The position numbers and the translations under genes were made by a program. Positions 1-8,734 of a stretch of 64,000 nucleotides of DNA are shown here, one piece after another. Source of the stretch: Gordonibacter sp. 28C (GTDB taxonomy: Bacteria; Actinomycetota; Coriobacteriia; Coriobacteriales; Eggerthellaceae). Within the stretch, counting starts at the first letter, position 1. Each line of letters opens with the position of its first letter. Under the pieces are notes generated by a model that saw nothing but the letters and a program-made list of their open reading frames with translations, had not been told where the DNA came from and searched no databases. The stretch lies in assembly GCF_003339845.1 (NCBI RefSeq), contig NZ_PPTR01000004.1, positions 293,719-357,718 on the forward strand. Reading direction: 5' to 3'.

Positions 1-634
1 AATCGCCAACGTCCTTTGCTCCCCCGCATGCAATCACCGGAATGCTCACCGCCTTTGCAACCGAACTGATCAGATCGAGATCGTAACCGTGCATCATGCC
101 GTCGTTACTGATGGAGTTGAGCAATATCTCCCCCGCGCCGCAAGACTCGGCTAACCGAGCCATCGCCACCGGGTCTCTGCCGGTTTTGACGCCACCGTCA
201 CAAACGAAGCACGAGCATTTGCCGAATAGGCCGCTCTTGGCGTCGATGGCCACGACAACGCTCTGGCTGCCAACGCGGCCAGCCGCTTCTCCGACCAACC
301 TGGGATTGTTCACGAAGGCGGTGTTGATCACCACTTTTTCGTATCCCATGAACAATATTCGTTCGATCTCGTCAAGCGACGTTATGCCGCCGCCATAACT
401 CAATGGCATGAAAGCCTCGCTTGCTATATCGGCAAGGTAGCCCATGTCAGGCGCACGATGGTTCCGCGAGGCTCGTATATCCAAGACGCACAACTCGTCG
501 ATGCCCTTTTCGTTGAATATCTTAACCGCATTCACCGGATCGCCGAGATAGCGCGGCTTGTCGAATTGGACGGTCTTGACAAGGTCGTGGTCGATGATGG
601 AGAGGCAAGGTATGAGACGGGGGCGGACTAGCAT
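1..634 (-). CDS. HisF-like cyclase subunit of sugar amidination (partial)
   Basis: The 5' 211 codons of a HisF-type (beta/alpha)8 barrel; the 3' end lies outside the window. ATG at 634 directly abuts the upstream gene's stop. Visible: the catalytic-type Asp segment LSIIDHD near residue 11, GGGI around residue 80, and DAKSG, the second phosphate/Asp region. In polysaccharide loci HisF and HisH homologues work with a WbpG-type enzyme: HisH releases ammonia from glutamine and HisF channels it. That is preferred here over histidine biosynthesis because the gene sits last in a glycan operon after WbpG and HisH homologues. The equivalent E. coli O145 gene is called wbuZ. Confidence 0.85.
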   Translation of the reverse strand, partial: MLVRPRLIPCLSIIDHDLVKTVQFDKPRYLGDPVNAVKIFNEKGIDELCVLDIRASRNHRAPDMGYLADIASEAFMPLSYGGGITSLDEIERILFMGYEKVVINTAFVNNPRLVGEAAGRVGSQSVVVAIDAKSGLFGKCSCFVCDGGVKTGRDPVAMARLAESCGAGEILLNSISNDGMMHGYDLDLISSVAKAVSIPVIACGGAKDVGD

Positions 635-1261
635 TTAAGCCGACTCAGCAAAGTTCTTCATCAGGCACATACCGAACCTATGGCTCTTCTCCGGATGAAA
701 TTGGGTTCCACTGACATTGCCCCGCCTTACCGCAGCGGCGAACGTGACGCCGTACTCGCATTCGGCTACCACGTCGTCGTCGCATTTGCATCTGACGTAA
801 TAGGAGTGGACGAAGTAGTACCGTTGTGGCTCGGGCACTGCAACGAACAGGGGGTCTTCCCTTTTCAAAGCAACCGTGTCCCATCCCATATGGGGCACTT
901 TGAGATCCGCCGCATCGGGCATCGTCGCGAAGTCGAACCTCTTGCAGTCGAACGGAATCAACCCGAGGCCGGGCAGCTCGCCCTCCTCGCTTGACATGCC
1001 GAGGAGCTGCATGCCGAGGCATATCCCCATGACCGGCTTGCCCGTTGCGGCGAAGTCCTTCACCGCAACATCCAAGCCGCGTTCTGCCAGTTGGACCATC
1101 CCGAAGTCGTAGGAGCCGACTCCGGGCAGAAGCAGCCGATCGCTTTTGCACACGTCTTCGGGATTGCCGCTCGCGAAAGCGCCCGCCCCAATTTTTCGGA
1201 ACATGTTCAATATCGAGCCGACGTTGCCCACGCCGTAATCTATGACGCAAATCCCCGTCAT
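635..1261 (-). CDS. HisH-like glutamine amidotransferase subunit
   Basis: Class I glutamine amidotransferase, 208 aa. It starts MTGICVIDYGVGN; an upstream in-frame start would overlap the previous gene. The triad is intact: nucleophile Cys in GICLGMQLLG, and His/Glu in FHPEKS near the C-terminus. It should hydrolyse glutamine and pass ammonia through the HisF-like partner encoded directly downstream (stop and start adjacent). The gene begins 1 bp after the stop of the WbpG homologue, so the three are probably translationally coupled. By context it supplies ammonia for amidination of an N-acetyl sugar, not for histidine synthesis. Equivalent of wbuY in E. coli O145. Confidence 0.88.
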   Translation of the reverse strand: MTGICVIDYGVGNVGSILNMFRKIGAGAFASGNPEDVCKSDRLLLPGVGSYDFGMVQLAERGLDVAVKDFAATGKPVMGICLGMQLLGMSSEEGELPGLGLIPFDCKRFDFATMPDAADLKVPHMGWDTVALKREDPLFVAVPEPQRYYFVHSYYVRCKCDDDVVAECEYGVTFAAAVRRGNVSGTQFHPEKSHRFGMCLMKNFAESA

Positions 1262-1262
1262 G

Positions 1263-2441
1263 CTAGCGGTAGTTCCTCTTCTCCATACCAACGAGCTGGG
1301 CGACCTTGACGGCAGCGGCGATCATGCCGGATTGGTTTTTATAATCCCGATAAGTTTTGTTCGGCTCGCTCATCATTGCCTCGAACTCGGCTTTCGTCAG
1401 GCCGAGCTTCTTGGCCACATACTCCATGTCCTCTTGAGCCAGTTTGGGATCATAGGCAGGCTCGGCGAGCTTCGAAAGGGCCTCTTCGCGCGTCATCTGC
1501 CCCGTAAGGATCAAGCTGGAAAAGTGCGCCCGCCGCTTGTCGTAACCGAACTTCTCGATGAGCCAATACCCTTCGTAGAAGCGCGTGAAGACACTCTCGA
1601 AATGCTTGTTCGCGTACGGCTCCCAGCCGAACTTGTCATGCAGCGTGTCGATGGCGTCCTTTTTCGTGTACGGTATCAGGTTCAAGGGGCGGTATGCCTT
1701 CATGCCCTTGACATAGCGGTAGTAGAGATGGTTCTTGAACATGCCACAGAGGGGCAGCGACGACAAGGGAGCCTCCCCGTATCGAGCATGGATGTCCTTG
1801 AGCATGCGGATGTCGTTTTGGTATACCCACTCGTTCGGCTCCCTGACGCACTCAGTGGAGTAGTTCGCGCCGGTGAGCGTGTACTTAATACCTCGCTTGA
1901 CGGCGAAGTTGTAGAGGGCGGCGAATATCACGTGGTCTTGCACAATGTCTTGGTAGGGCACCTGCGACTTGAAAAAAGCCAGCTGGAGGTCGCGCATCTC
2001 GTTCCAGTTGACGATCTCGGTGTACAACTCGCAGTCGAGCCCACGGGCGATGCGCTCGATGTTGTTCACTGCGACGTTGAGGTTCCAGCCGGTATCGCAC
2101 GAGAAGAGAAGGGGCCGAAGGCCGAGAACCTCTTTGGCGTAATACGCCAAATACGAGCTGTCCACACCGCCCGAGAGGCCGATGATGCAATCGTAGTCCT
2201 TGCCCTCGCCGTAGGACTTGAGCTTGGAAACCATCGCGGCTAGCTCAGCTCGCGCCTCGGGCGAACCGGGCTTCCAGCTCGGTTCGATGCTCTCGTAGTA
2301 GTTGTGGCAATGGTCGCATATACCTTTCTCATCGAACACGATCATCGAATCGCTAGTGTCCATCACGCAGTTGGCGCATATCTGGTATTCCCTTTGATTA
2401 GCGGCATCGCTCACTGCAAGCAAACCTACCCCTCTCTCCAT
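1263..2441 (-). CDS. N-acetyl sugar amidotransferase (WbpG/WbuX type)
   Basis: PP-loop ATP-pyrophosphatase of the N-acetyl-sugar amidotransferase family, about 392 aa. Visible: an N-terminal zinc-binding pair (CANC, then CDHC about 25 residues on) and the ATP loop GLSGGVDSSYLAY near residue 95. The family adenylates the acetamido carbonyl of a nucleotide-linked sugar, and ammonia from HisH/HisF then gives an acetamidino group. The ATG at 2441 overlaps the fnlC end by 16 bp but has no good Shine-Dalgarno. A GTG at 2414, preceded by AGAGGGG, would shorten the protein by 9 residues. Together with FnlABC it predicts L-FucNAm as product. Confidence 0.88.
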   Translation of the reverse strand: MERGVGLLAVSDAANQREYQICANCVMDTSDSMIVFDEKGICDHCHNYYESIEPSWKPGSPEARAELAAMVSKLKSYGEGKDYDCIIGLSGGVDSSYLAYYAKEVLGLRPLLFSCDTGWNLNVAVNNIERIARGLDCELYTEIVNWNEMRDLQLAFFKSQVPYQDIVQDHVIFAALYNFAVKRGIKYTLTGANYSTECVREPNEWVYQNDIRMLKDIHARYGEAPLSSLPLCGMFKNHLYYRYVKGMKAYRPLNLIPYTKKDAIDTLHDKFGWEPYANKHFESVFTRFYEGYWLIEKFGYDKRRAHFSSLILTGQMTREEALSKLAEPAYDPKLAQEDMEYVAKKLGLTKAEFEAMMSEPNKTYRDYKNQSGMIAAAVKVAQLVGMEKRNYR

Positions 2442-3604
2442 ACAACGTCTTTTACGATATTCGCGTAACTTTGAATAATTCTCATCACCTTGGTGCTCAC
2501 GTTCTCGTCGGCGTAGTCGGGGACGGGAACCCCGTGCTCTCCCGCTTTCTCCAGGGCCACAGCGACCTCGACTGCCTGCAGGAGACCCTTTTCGTCGATG
2601 CCGGCGAGCGTGAAGCACGCCTTGTCGAGGGCTTCGGGGCGTTCAGTGGAGGTACGGATGCACACTGCGGGGAAAGGTCTGCCAATCGAGGCGAAGAAGC
2701 TCGACTCCTCGGGCAGCGTGCCGGAGTCGGACACCACCGCGTAGGCACTCATCTGCAGCCTGTTGTAGTCGTGAAAGCCCATGGGCTCGTGCATGCGCAC
2801 GAGCGGATGCAGCGCGAATCCGGTCTCCTCCAGGCGCTTGCGGCTCCGGGGGTGACACGAGTACAGGACGGGCATGCCGTGGCGCTCGGCGAGCGCGTTC
2901 ACCGCCCCGAACAGCGACTCGAAGCTCTCGTCGGCGTCGACGTTCTCCTCGCGGTGGGCTGACAGCAGGAAGTAGCCCTTGGACTCGAGGCCGAGCCTGT
3001 CGAGGATGTCGGATGCCTCGATCGCGCCGAGGTTCGCGCGCAGCACCTCGGCCATGGGGCTGCCCGTGACGAAGGTGCGCTCGGGGGCGCAGCCGCACTC
3101 GGCCAGGTAGCGGCGCGCGTGCTCGGAGTAGGCCATGTTCACATCGGAGATTATGTCCACGATGCGGCGGTTCGTCTCCTCGGGCAGGCGCTCGTCCTTG
3201 CAGCGGTTGCCCGCCTCCATGTGGAAGATGGGGATGTGCAGGCGCTTGGCGGGGATGGCCGACAGGCAGCTGTTCGTGTCGCCGAGGATCAGCAGCGCGT
3301 CGGGCTTGGCCGCGCGCATGAGCTTGTAGCTCGCGTCGATGATGTTGCCGATGGTGGAGCCCAGATCGTCGCCGACGGCATCCAGGTACACGTCCGGGTC
3401 GCCCAGCGAGAGGTCCTTGAAGAACACGCCGTTCAAGCTGTAGTCGTAGTTCTGGCCGGTGTGCGCGAGCAGGCAGTCGAAGTGCCGGCGGCACTTCTTG
3501 ATCACCTCCGATAGGCGGATGACCTCGGGGCGCGTGCCCACGATGATAAGCAGCTTGAGACGGCCGTCATCTTTGAAGCTGATGTCCGAGTAGTCGGCCC
3601 TCAC
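2426..3604 (-). CDS. fnlC: UDP-N-acetylglucosamine 2-epimerase family, FnlC/WbjD type
   Basis: 392 aa non-hydrolysing 2-epimerase (WecB-like GT-B fold) with IVGTRPEVIRLSEV near the N-terminus, GDTNSCLSA, and the DSGTLPEE signature near residue 290. In the L-FucNAc pathway (FnlC, also WbjD or CapG) it converts the UDP-2-acetamido-2,6-dideoxy-L-talose intermediate to UDP-L-FucNAc. The order fnlA-fnlB-fnlC and the downstream amidotransferase set favour this over simple UDP-ManNAc formation. GTG start at 3604, 4 bp after the fnlB stop, with GGAGGTG about 8 bases upstream. Confidence 0.87.
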   Translation of the reverse strand: MRADYSDISFKDDGRLKLLIIVGTRPEVIRLSEVIKKCRRHFDCLLAHTGQNYDYSLNGVFFKDLSLGDPDVYLDAVGDDLGSTIGNIIDASYKLMRAAKPDALLILGDTNSCLSAIPAKRLHIPIFHMEAGNRCKDERLPEETNRRIVDIISDVNMAYSEHARRYLAECGCAPERTFVTGSPMAEVLRANLGAIEASDILDRLGLESKGYFLLSAHREENVDADESFESLFGAVNALAERHGMPVLYSCHPRSRKRLEETGFALHPLVRMHEPMGFHDYNRLQMSAYAVVSDSGTLPEESSFFASIGRPFPAVCIRTSTERPEALDKACFTLAGIDEKGLLQAVEVAVALEKAGEHGVPVPDYADENVSTKVMRIIQSYANIVKDVVWREG

Positions 3605-3608
3605 GCCG

Positions 3609-4799
3609 TCACACCTCCTCGAAGAACGTGTCGGGATCCTCGGGGTCGAAGGGCTCGTTGGCCCACATGAGGGTCACGAGGTCCTCCGAGTCCGAGAGGT
3701 TCTCGATGCAGTGGGTGAACCCCGGTGCCATCTCCACGACCTCGGGCCGGTCGCCGGAGACCCGGTACTCCGCGACGGGGAACGGCCGGCCGCCCTCGTC
3801 CAACCCCACGCGCCGCAGGCGGACGGAGGCCTCGCCGGAGACGACGAGGAACTTCTCCCACTTCATGTGGTGCCAGTGGTTGCCCTTCGTGACGCCGGGC
3901 TCGGAGACGTTCACCGACACCTGCCCGCGGTCGGGGGTGCGCAGGAACTCCGCGAACGAGCCCCGCTCGTCGCGCCTGGGGTCCAGGGGGTAGGCGAGGC
4001 CGTCCCCAGGCAGGTAGCTCAGGTAGGTCGAGTGCAGCTTCTTCGAGAACGAGCCCTCGGACTGGTCGAGGACCTCGAGCGTCTCCCGGGAGTCCCGGAA
4101 CGACTCCAGCAGCGAGACGACCTCGCCGAGCGTCGCGCGGTCGGTCGGGCCGGCATGGCAGAGGCCGTCCGGGCCGCGGGACTCGCCCCCCAGCAGCGCC
4201 TCGAGCATCTCGGACACGAGGTCGTCGACGTGGAGCAGCTCGAGCTCCGTCGAGGGGTCGTCCACGCGCACCGGCAGGCCGTTCGCGACGTTGCAGCAGA
4301 AGGTGGCCACGGCCGAGTTGTAGTTCGGGCGGCACCACTTGCCGTAGACGTTGGGGAAGCGGTAGACCAGGACGGGCGCGCCCGTGCGCTCGGAGTAGGC
4401 GCGGAAGAGGCGCTCGCCCGCGAGCTTGCTCTCCCCGTAGGCGCTGCCCGCGTACCGGCCCGAGAGCGACGCCTGCGCGGAGGAGGCGAGCATGACGGGG
4501 CACTTGTTGCCGCAGCGCTCCAGGGCAGCGAGCAGCTCCGAGGCGAACCCGAAGTTGCCCTCCATGAACTCGGCGGGGTCCTCCGGGCGGTTCACGCCGG
4601 CGAGGTTGAACACGAAGTCGGCGGCCGCGCACCAGGCGTCGAGGTCCTCGGGCGAGGAGTCGCGGTCGTACTCGAAGACCTCCAGCGGAAGCAGCGCCTG
4701 GTAGCGGGGCCTGCGGTCCTTGCCGTCGCGGATCGCCTTGAGCGACTCGCAGAGGTTCCTCCCCACGAAGCCCTTGGCACCGGTCACGAGCACCCTCAC
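3609..4799 (-). CDS. fnlB: UDP-sugar reductase FnlB/CapF (SDR plus cupin)
   Basis: 396 aa bifunctional protein. An N-terminal Rossmann/SDR domain (VTGAKGFVGRNL, then an SAYGESK catalytic-type segment) is followed by a C-terminal cupin with GNHWHHMKWEKF and GFTHCIENL metal-binding histidines. CapF/WbjC/FnlB acts on the 4-keto product of FnlA: the cupin epimerises at C3 and the SDR reduces C4. The GTG start at 4799 overlaps the fnlA stop by 4 bp (GTGA). The complete cupin, including its HWHH motif, argues that the enzyme is active. Confidence 0.9.
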   Translation of the reverse strand: MRVLVTGAKGFVGRNLCESLKAIRDGKDRRPRYQALLPLEVFEYDRDSSPEDLDAWCAAADFVFNLAGVNRPEDPAEFMEGNFGFASELLAALERCGNKCPVMLASSAQASLSGRYAGSAYGESKLAGERLFRAYSERTGAPVLVYRFPNVYGKWCRPNYNSAVATFCCNVANGLPVRVDDPSTELELLHVDDLVSEMLEALLGGESRGPDGLCHAGPTDRATLGEVVSLLESFRDSRETLEVLDQSEGSFSKKLHSTYLSYLPGDGLAYPLDPRRDERGSFAEFLRTPDRGQVSVNVSEPGVTKGNHWHHMKWEKFLVVSGEASVRLRRVGLDEGGRPFPVAEYRVSGDRPEVVEMAPGFTHCIENLSDSEDLVTLMWANEPFDPEDPDTFFEEV

Positions 4800-5845
4800 A
4801 GCAGGCCCCCTTCCCGGCCCATAAGCGCGTCGCGCACGTAGGAGGCCTCCATGATCTTCGCGACCGTGCCCTCCACGTCGAGGCGCTCGGCGTTGTGGGA
4901 GTTGTAGGACTCCTCCGCCCTCGTCTCCACCTTGCCCTCGGCGACGAACTTGTCGTAGTTGAGGTCGCGCGTGTCGGCGCGCACCCGGAAGTAGGCCCCC
5001 ATGTCCTCGGCGCGCAGGCGCTCCTCGAAGGTCATGAGCGTCTCGTAGAGCTTCTCGCCGTGGCGCGTGCCTATGATCCTCGTGCCCGTGCGCCCGAACA
5101 GCCCCTGCACGGCCTCGGCCAGGTCGCCCACCGTGGAGGCGGGCGACTTCTGGATGAACAGGTCGCCGGGGCGGGCGTGCTCGAAGGCGAATCGCACGAG
5201 GTCGACCGCCTCGTCGAGGTTCATGAGGAATCGCGTCATGGACGGGTCGGTCACGGTGACGGGACCGCCGCGGCGGATCTGTTCGATGAACAGCGGGATG
5301 ACGGAGCCGCGGCTGCACATGACGTTGCCGTAGCGCGTGCAGCAGATGGTGGTGCGCCCCGCGCCGTTTCTGGCGTTCGCGTAGATGATCTTCTCCATCA
5401 TGGCCTTGGAGGTGCCCATGGCGTTGATGGGGTAGGCCGCCTTGTCGGTGGACAGGCACACCACCTTCCCCACCCCCTCGTCGATGGCCGCGTGCAGCAC
5501 GTTGTCGGTGCCGACGACGTTGGTCTTCACCGCCTCCATGGGGAAGAACTCGCAGGAGGGCACCTGCTTGAGGGCCGCCGCGTGGAACACGTAGTCCACC
5601 CCGCGCATGGCGTCGCGCACGGACCGCTCGTCGCGCACGTCGCCGATGTGGAAGCGCACCTTCCCCGCGAGCCCCGGGTCGCGCGCCTGCAGGACGTGGC
5701 GCATGTCGTCCTGCTTCTTCTCGTCCCGGCTGAAGACGCGGACCTCGCCGACGTCCGAGGCCAGGAAGTGCTCGAGCACGGTGGAGCCGAAGCTGCCCGT
5801 ACCGCCGGTTATGAGCAGGGTCTTGTCCTTGAAAGCGCTAAGCAC
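4796..5845 (-). CDS. fnlA: UDP-GlcNAc 4,6-dehydratase/5-epimerase FnlA/CapE
   Basis: 349 aa extended SDR of the polysaccharide-biosynthesis dehydratase family, starting GTG as VLSAFKDKTLLITGGTGSFG. The glycine-rich NAD(P) motif TGGTGSFG and the VVCLSTDKAAYPINAMG region (STDKA, catalytic Lys) are visible. It performs the first committed step to UDP-L-FucNAc: 4,6-dehydration with C5 (and C3) epimerisation of UDP-GlcNAc. It overlaps the end of the glycosyltransferase gene by 8 bp, consistent with one transcript. A PseB/FlaA1-type activity is the main alternative, but the fnlB and fnlC neighbours fix the pathway. Confidence 0.9.
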   Translation of the reverse strand: MLSAFKDKTLLITGGTGSFGSTVLEHFLASDVGEVRVFSRDEKKQDDMRHVLQARDPGLAGKVRFHIGDVRDERSVRDAMRGVDYVFHAAALKQVPSCEFFPMEAVKTNVVGTDNVLHAAIDEGVGKVVCLSTDKAAYPINAMGTSKAMMEKIIYANARNGAGRTTICCTRYGNVMCSRGSVIPLFIEQIRRGGPVTVTDPSMTRFLMNLDEAVDLVRFAFEHARPGDLFIQKSPASTVGDLAEAVQGLFGRTGTRIIGTRHGEKLYETLMTFEERLRAEDMGAYFRVRADTRDLNYDKFVAEGKVETRAEESYNSHNAERLDVEGTVAKIMEASYVRDALMGREGGLL

Positions 5846-7058
5846 AGAGCTTCTCCAGTTCCGCCTCGAGGGTGTTCATGAAACGCTCCTTCGTGTACCT
5901 CTCCTCGTACAGGACGCGCGCACGGCGCCCCATCTCGCCCTTGCCCCGCATGCCCGCGAACTCGGCGCACAGCCCGGCGAGCGCCTCGTCGTCGCCGGCG
6001 CCGCAGCGCAGGCCGCACCCGGACTCATCCACGATGCGGGCGGCGATTCCGTCCGCGGCGGCGACGATCGGCTTCCCCGCCGCCGCGTAGGACTGCAGCT
6101 TGCGGGGGATGGTGCAGCGCAGAGTGAGGTTCTCCGGATCGCGCGCGAACGTGAGCAGCATCCCGTCGGCCTGGGCGTACACGCCGGGCATCGCCTCCAG
6201 CGGCAGACGGCCGTGGAAGGCCACGTTGTCCGCGCCCAGCCGTTGCGCCTCCTCCTCGCAGCCCGCGAGCGAGGATCCGTCGCCGAACACGTGGAACGCG
6301 ATCCGCGCGTCGCCTTTGAGCCGGGCCGCGGCGCGCACGATCGTCTCCACCGACTGCGCCGCGCCCACGTTCCCGGCGAACACGAGGTTGCACGCGCCCT
6401 CTTTCAGCCTGGGGGCCGCGTCGTCGCCTGCCACGGCGGCGTTCGGGGAGAAGATGTCCTCGGCGTACTGGGGCAGCGCGGCCATGCCGGACGAGTCCAG
6501 CCCGAGCACCTCCTCGAAGTAGTCGCGGAACCCCGGCGAGGTGACGCACACCGCGTCCGCGGCGGCGTAGATGCGGCGCGACACCTCTAGCATGGCGCGG
6601 TACGCGAGCGACCCCTTCGAGAACCCGCCCGCCAACAGGCACTCCGGCCAGATGTCCACGCAGTAGAGGAGGACCTTCGCCCCGTTGGCCTTGCGGTACG
6701 CGTACGCCGGCAGCGCCATGAGCACGGGCGAGGTCTGGTTCACAAGAACCGCATCGAAGCCGGCGGGTAGCCGCTTGGCCAGGCGCGAGGCCCTGCGCGC
6801 GAAGCTGAGGTAGTTCGCGACGCGGCGGGCGGCCCCGCTCCGACGCTCCACGAGCGAGGACCGCACGATCTCAACGCCGTTGCGGGACTGCCGGCGGTTG
6901 CGGCCGCCCCGGTAACCCTCCGGCACGCGCCCCTCCGGATAGTTCGGCAGACCCGTGAGCACGGTGACCTCGTGCCCTCGCGCCGCGAGCGTCTCGCAGA
7001 TGTCGGTCACATTGAAGGGCTCGGGCCAGTAGTGCTGGCTCACGACGAGAAGCCTCAT
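5838..7058 (-). CDS. wbuB: GT4-family glycosyltransferase, WbuB-like (putative L-FucNAc transferase)
   Basis: 406 aa GT-B glycosyltransferase with an N-terminal acceptor-domain start MRLLVVSQHYWPEPFNVTDI and a C-terminal donor domain containing FAGNVG and the nucleotide-binding region around GKPIVAAADG. WbuB homologues occur next to fnlABC in E. coli O-antigen clusters and transfer L-FucNAc, so donor specificity is assigned by context. The ATG at 7058 overlaps the previous stop (ATGA). It is the only conventional glycosyltransferase visible in this part of the operon; others would have to lie upstream of coordinate 1 in the transcript's 3' direction. Confidence 0.8.
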   Translation of the reverse strand: MRLLVVSQHYWPEPFNVTDICETLAARGHEVTVLTGLPNYPEGRVPEGYRGGRNRRQSRNGVEIVRSSLVERRSGAARRVANYLSFARRASRLAKRLPAGFDAVLVNQTSPVLMALPAYAYRKANGAKVLLYCVDIWPECLLAGGFSKGSLAYRAMLEVSRRIYAAADAVCVTSPGFRDYFEEVLGLDSSGMAALPQYAEDIFSPNAAVAGDDAAPRLKEGACNLVFAGNVGAAQSVETIVRAAARLKGDARIAFHVFGDGSSLAGCEEEAQRLGADNVAFHGRLPLEAMPGVYAQADGMLLTFARDPENLTLRCTIPRKLQSYAAAGKPIVAAADGIAARIVDESGCGLRCGAGDDEALAGLCAEFAGMRGKGEMGRRARVLYEERYTKERFMNTLEAELEKLCA

Positions 7059-7933
7059 CAGAACGGAACACCGTCCCCGTCGCGCCGCGCGTCCCTATCC
7101 ACGCCCCGCCGGCTCAGCACCGTCGCGATCGTCCTGAAGAACACCCGCGCGTCGAAGGCGAGCGACATGTTCGCGACGTACTCGCCGTCCAGGAACGCCT
7201 TCTCCGCGTCGTCGACCAGGTTGCGGCCGTTGACCTGGGCCCAGCCGGTGAGGCCGGGGCGCACGGCGGTCGCGTTCAGGGGCTCGCGCAGGTCGATCAG
7301 GCGGCCCTCGCGCACGATGACGGGGCGCGGGCCCACCACCGACATGTCGCCCTTGAGGATGTTCGCGAGCTGGGGAAGCTCGTCGAGCGACCAGCGGCGC
7401 AGGAAGTCGCCCGCGGGCGTCATGAAGGCGGCCTTGTCCCCGAAGGATGCCGCCGGCATGTCGGGCGGGGTCCCCACGACCATGGTGCGGAACTTCCAGC
7501 ACTCGAAGCGGGTCCGCCCCCGCCCCCACCTCTCCTGGCGGAAGAGCACGGGGCCCGGGCTCGTGGCCTTCACGGCGACGGCGCAGGCGAGCAACACGGG
7601 CGAGAGGGCGACGAGGGCGAGCGCGGCGGAGGCGACGTCCAGGGCGCGCTTGGCGTGGGCGTAGCCCCGGTTCGGGATGCGCGAGAGCGGCGGGCGGACC
7701 TCCACGCCGGGGTGCAGGCGCGCGGCCATGGCCCCCCAGCCGCCCTCGCCGGCCACGTCGGCAACTCCGACCTCCCTGTCGCCCTCCCCGTCGGTTACCC
7801 CCTCGGTCAGATTTCCATAACCCGGGTTATCAGAGTTTTTGGAGGATGCAGAGACCCCGACAGCAGATGTCGCAGGCGCCGTGGCGCCGTCCGCGACGAA
7901 CTCATCGAAAGGCAATACGGCTTCCGCCGTCAT
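7058..7933 (-). CDS. Priming undecaprenyl-phosphate sugar-phosphate transferase
   Basis: Bacterial sugar transferase (PglC/WcaJ family), 291 aa from the ATG at 7933. About 90 low-complexity residues are followed by KRALDVASAALALVAL (membrane segment, about residues 98-122), then FECWKFRTM, LDELPQLANILKGDMSVVGPRP and LTGWAQVNGRN, all hallmark phosphoglycosyl transferase motifs. It should load the first sugar phosphate onto undecaprenyl phosphate and so start repeat-unit assembly. A TTG at 7978 would add 15 residues but overlaps loaP. The long disordered N-terminus is unusual for the monotopic PglC type; no four-helix PHPT module is present. Confidence 0.87.
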   Translation of the reverse strand: MTAEAVLPFDEFVADGATAPATSAVGVSASSKNSDNPGYGNLTEGVTDGEGDREVGVADVAGEGGWGAMAARLHPGVEVRPPLSRIPNRGYAHAKRALDVASAALALVALSPVLLACAVAVKATSPGPVLFRQERWGRGRTRFECWKFRTMVVGTPPDMPAASFGDKAAFMTPAGDFLRRWSLDELPQLANILKGDMSVVGPRPVIVREGRLIDLREPLNATAVRPGLTGWAQVNGRNLVDDAEKAFLDGEYVANMSLAFDARVFFRTIATVLSRRGVDRDARRDGDGVPF

Positions 7934-7946
7934 GCCGGTTGTTTCT

Positions 7947-8471
7947 TCAAATGGATGCGCCCTTACGTTTTCTGACAATCTCTAATCCAACTTTTAGGTT
8001 CAGCGTTCGACCGAACATGGTGGCTTCCAAATAGGCCAAGCGCTTGTGCCGGTCGATCTTCTTCACTAGAGCCGTCTGATGCACGAGCGGCCCTCGCGTT
8101 ATGCATATCTCATCGCCCTCGATCACTCCTTCCGACATCTCGACCACTCGGTGGTTTTTCGTCGTGAAAGAATCGATGAAAGCAATCTCGTCCGCGTTAA
8201 GAGGGATGAACGCGTTGTCGTTTCCCAAAAGCTTGGTGAATGCGGGAACCTTGCGGAGCTCGTCCGCAGCATGGTCTACCTTGTCGGTGATAAGAAAGAG
8301 ATAACCGGGAAGCAGGATCTCGGTGCAACGCTTCCACTCCCCCTTGATCTTCTTCATGATCTCGTATTGGGGGATGAAGCACTCCTGCAGAACATCGTCG
8401 TCGACAAACTGCTCCACCAGCTGCAGGACGCGACGCTCCCTGCCGCCGATAACCTGAACGACATACCACAC
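7947..8471 (-). CDS. loaP: NusG-family processive antiterminator, LoaP-like
   Basis: 174 aa specialised NusG paralogue. An NGN domain (from MWYVVQVIGGRERR through LLPGYLFLIT) is followed by a KOW segment (EGDEICITRGPLVHQTALVKKIDRHKRLAYL). Start chosen at the GTG of 8471 because AGGAGG lies 6 bases upstream; the longer in-frame start lacks this. RfaH and LoaP proteins head long polysaccharide or polyketide operons and let RNA polymerase read through terminators after recruitment in the leader. Here it is the first gene of the glycan operon and follows a leader of about 370 nt with a conspicuous hairpin. Housekeeping NusG is unlikely because the secE/rplK context is absent. Confidence 0.85.
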   Translation of the reverse strand: MWYVVQVIGGRERRVLQLVEQFVDDDVLQECFIPQYEIMKKIKGEWKRCTEILLPGYLFLITDKVDHAADELRKVPAFTKLLGNDNAFIPLNADEIAFIDSFTTKNHRVVEMSEGVIEGDEICITRGPLVHQTALVKKIDRHKRLAYLEATMFGRTLNLKVGLEIVRKRKGASI

Positions 8472-8612
8472 GGTTGGCCTCCTGCCGAACGCCACAATAT
8501 ACTATGGCTTCGCCATGCGCCCTAAGGCGATGCGAAACAACAACGGTATTCATCCTCTTACTCGCAACGAGACGCGCACCCAGCGACGATCCCTCGCTCA
8601 TAAGATATGCTT

Positions 8613-8630
8613 TGCGGCTTTACCGCCGCA
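8613..8630 (-). promoter_or_regulatory. Leader hairpin with ops-like core (candidate LoaP recruitment site)
   Basis: On the minus strand TGCGGC-GGTAAA-GCCGCA forms a perfect 6-bp stem with a 6-nt loop. It contains GGCGGTAA, one base off the GGCGGTAG core of the ops element used by RfaH. No U-tract follows, so it is not an intrinsic terminator. It lies in the predicted leader upstream of loaP. LoaP proteins are known to recognise a leader RNA hairpin, which makes this the best candidate site; the link is inferred. Confidence 0.4.
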
Positions 8631-8734
8631 GCCGAAACGAGTCCGAAAGAAGGAGAAAGGCCTGCACGATCAGAAAGCTACCATGCAGCCCTTCATATTT
8701 TCCACAAACTTCTTATGGCTCGCCCGAAGCGCGT

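Noticed and set aside
1-1261. HisF and HisH as histidine-biosynthesis genes
   Set aside because: No other his genes are present and they follow a WbpG homologue and fnlABC; the glycan amidination role fits better.
3609-5459. A 616-residue fusion reading into fnlB
   Set aside because: Only the part from the GTG at 4799 is protein-like; upstream the frame runs through fnlA in the wrong register.
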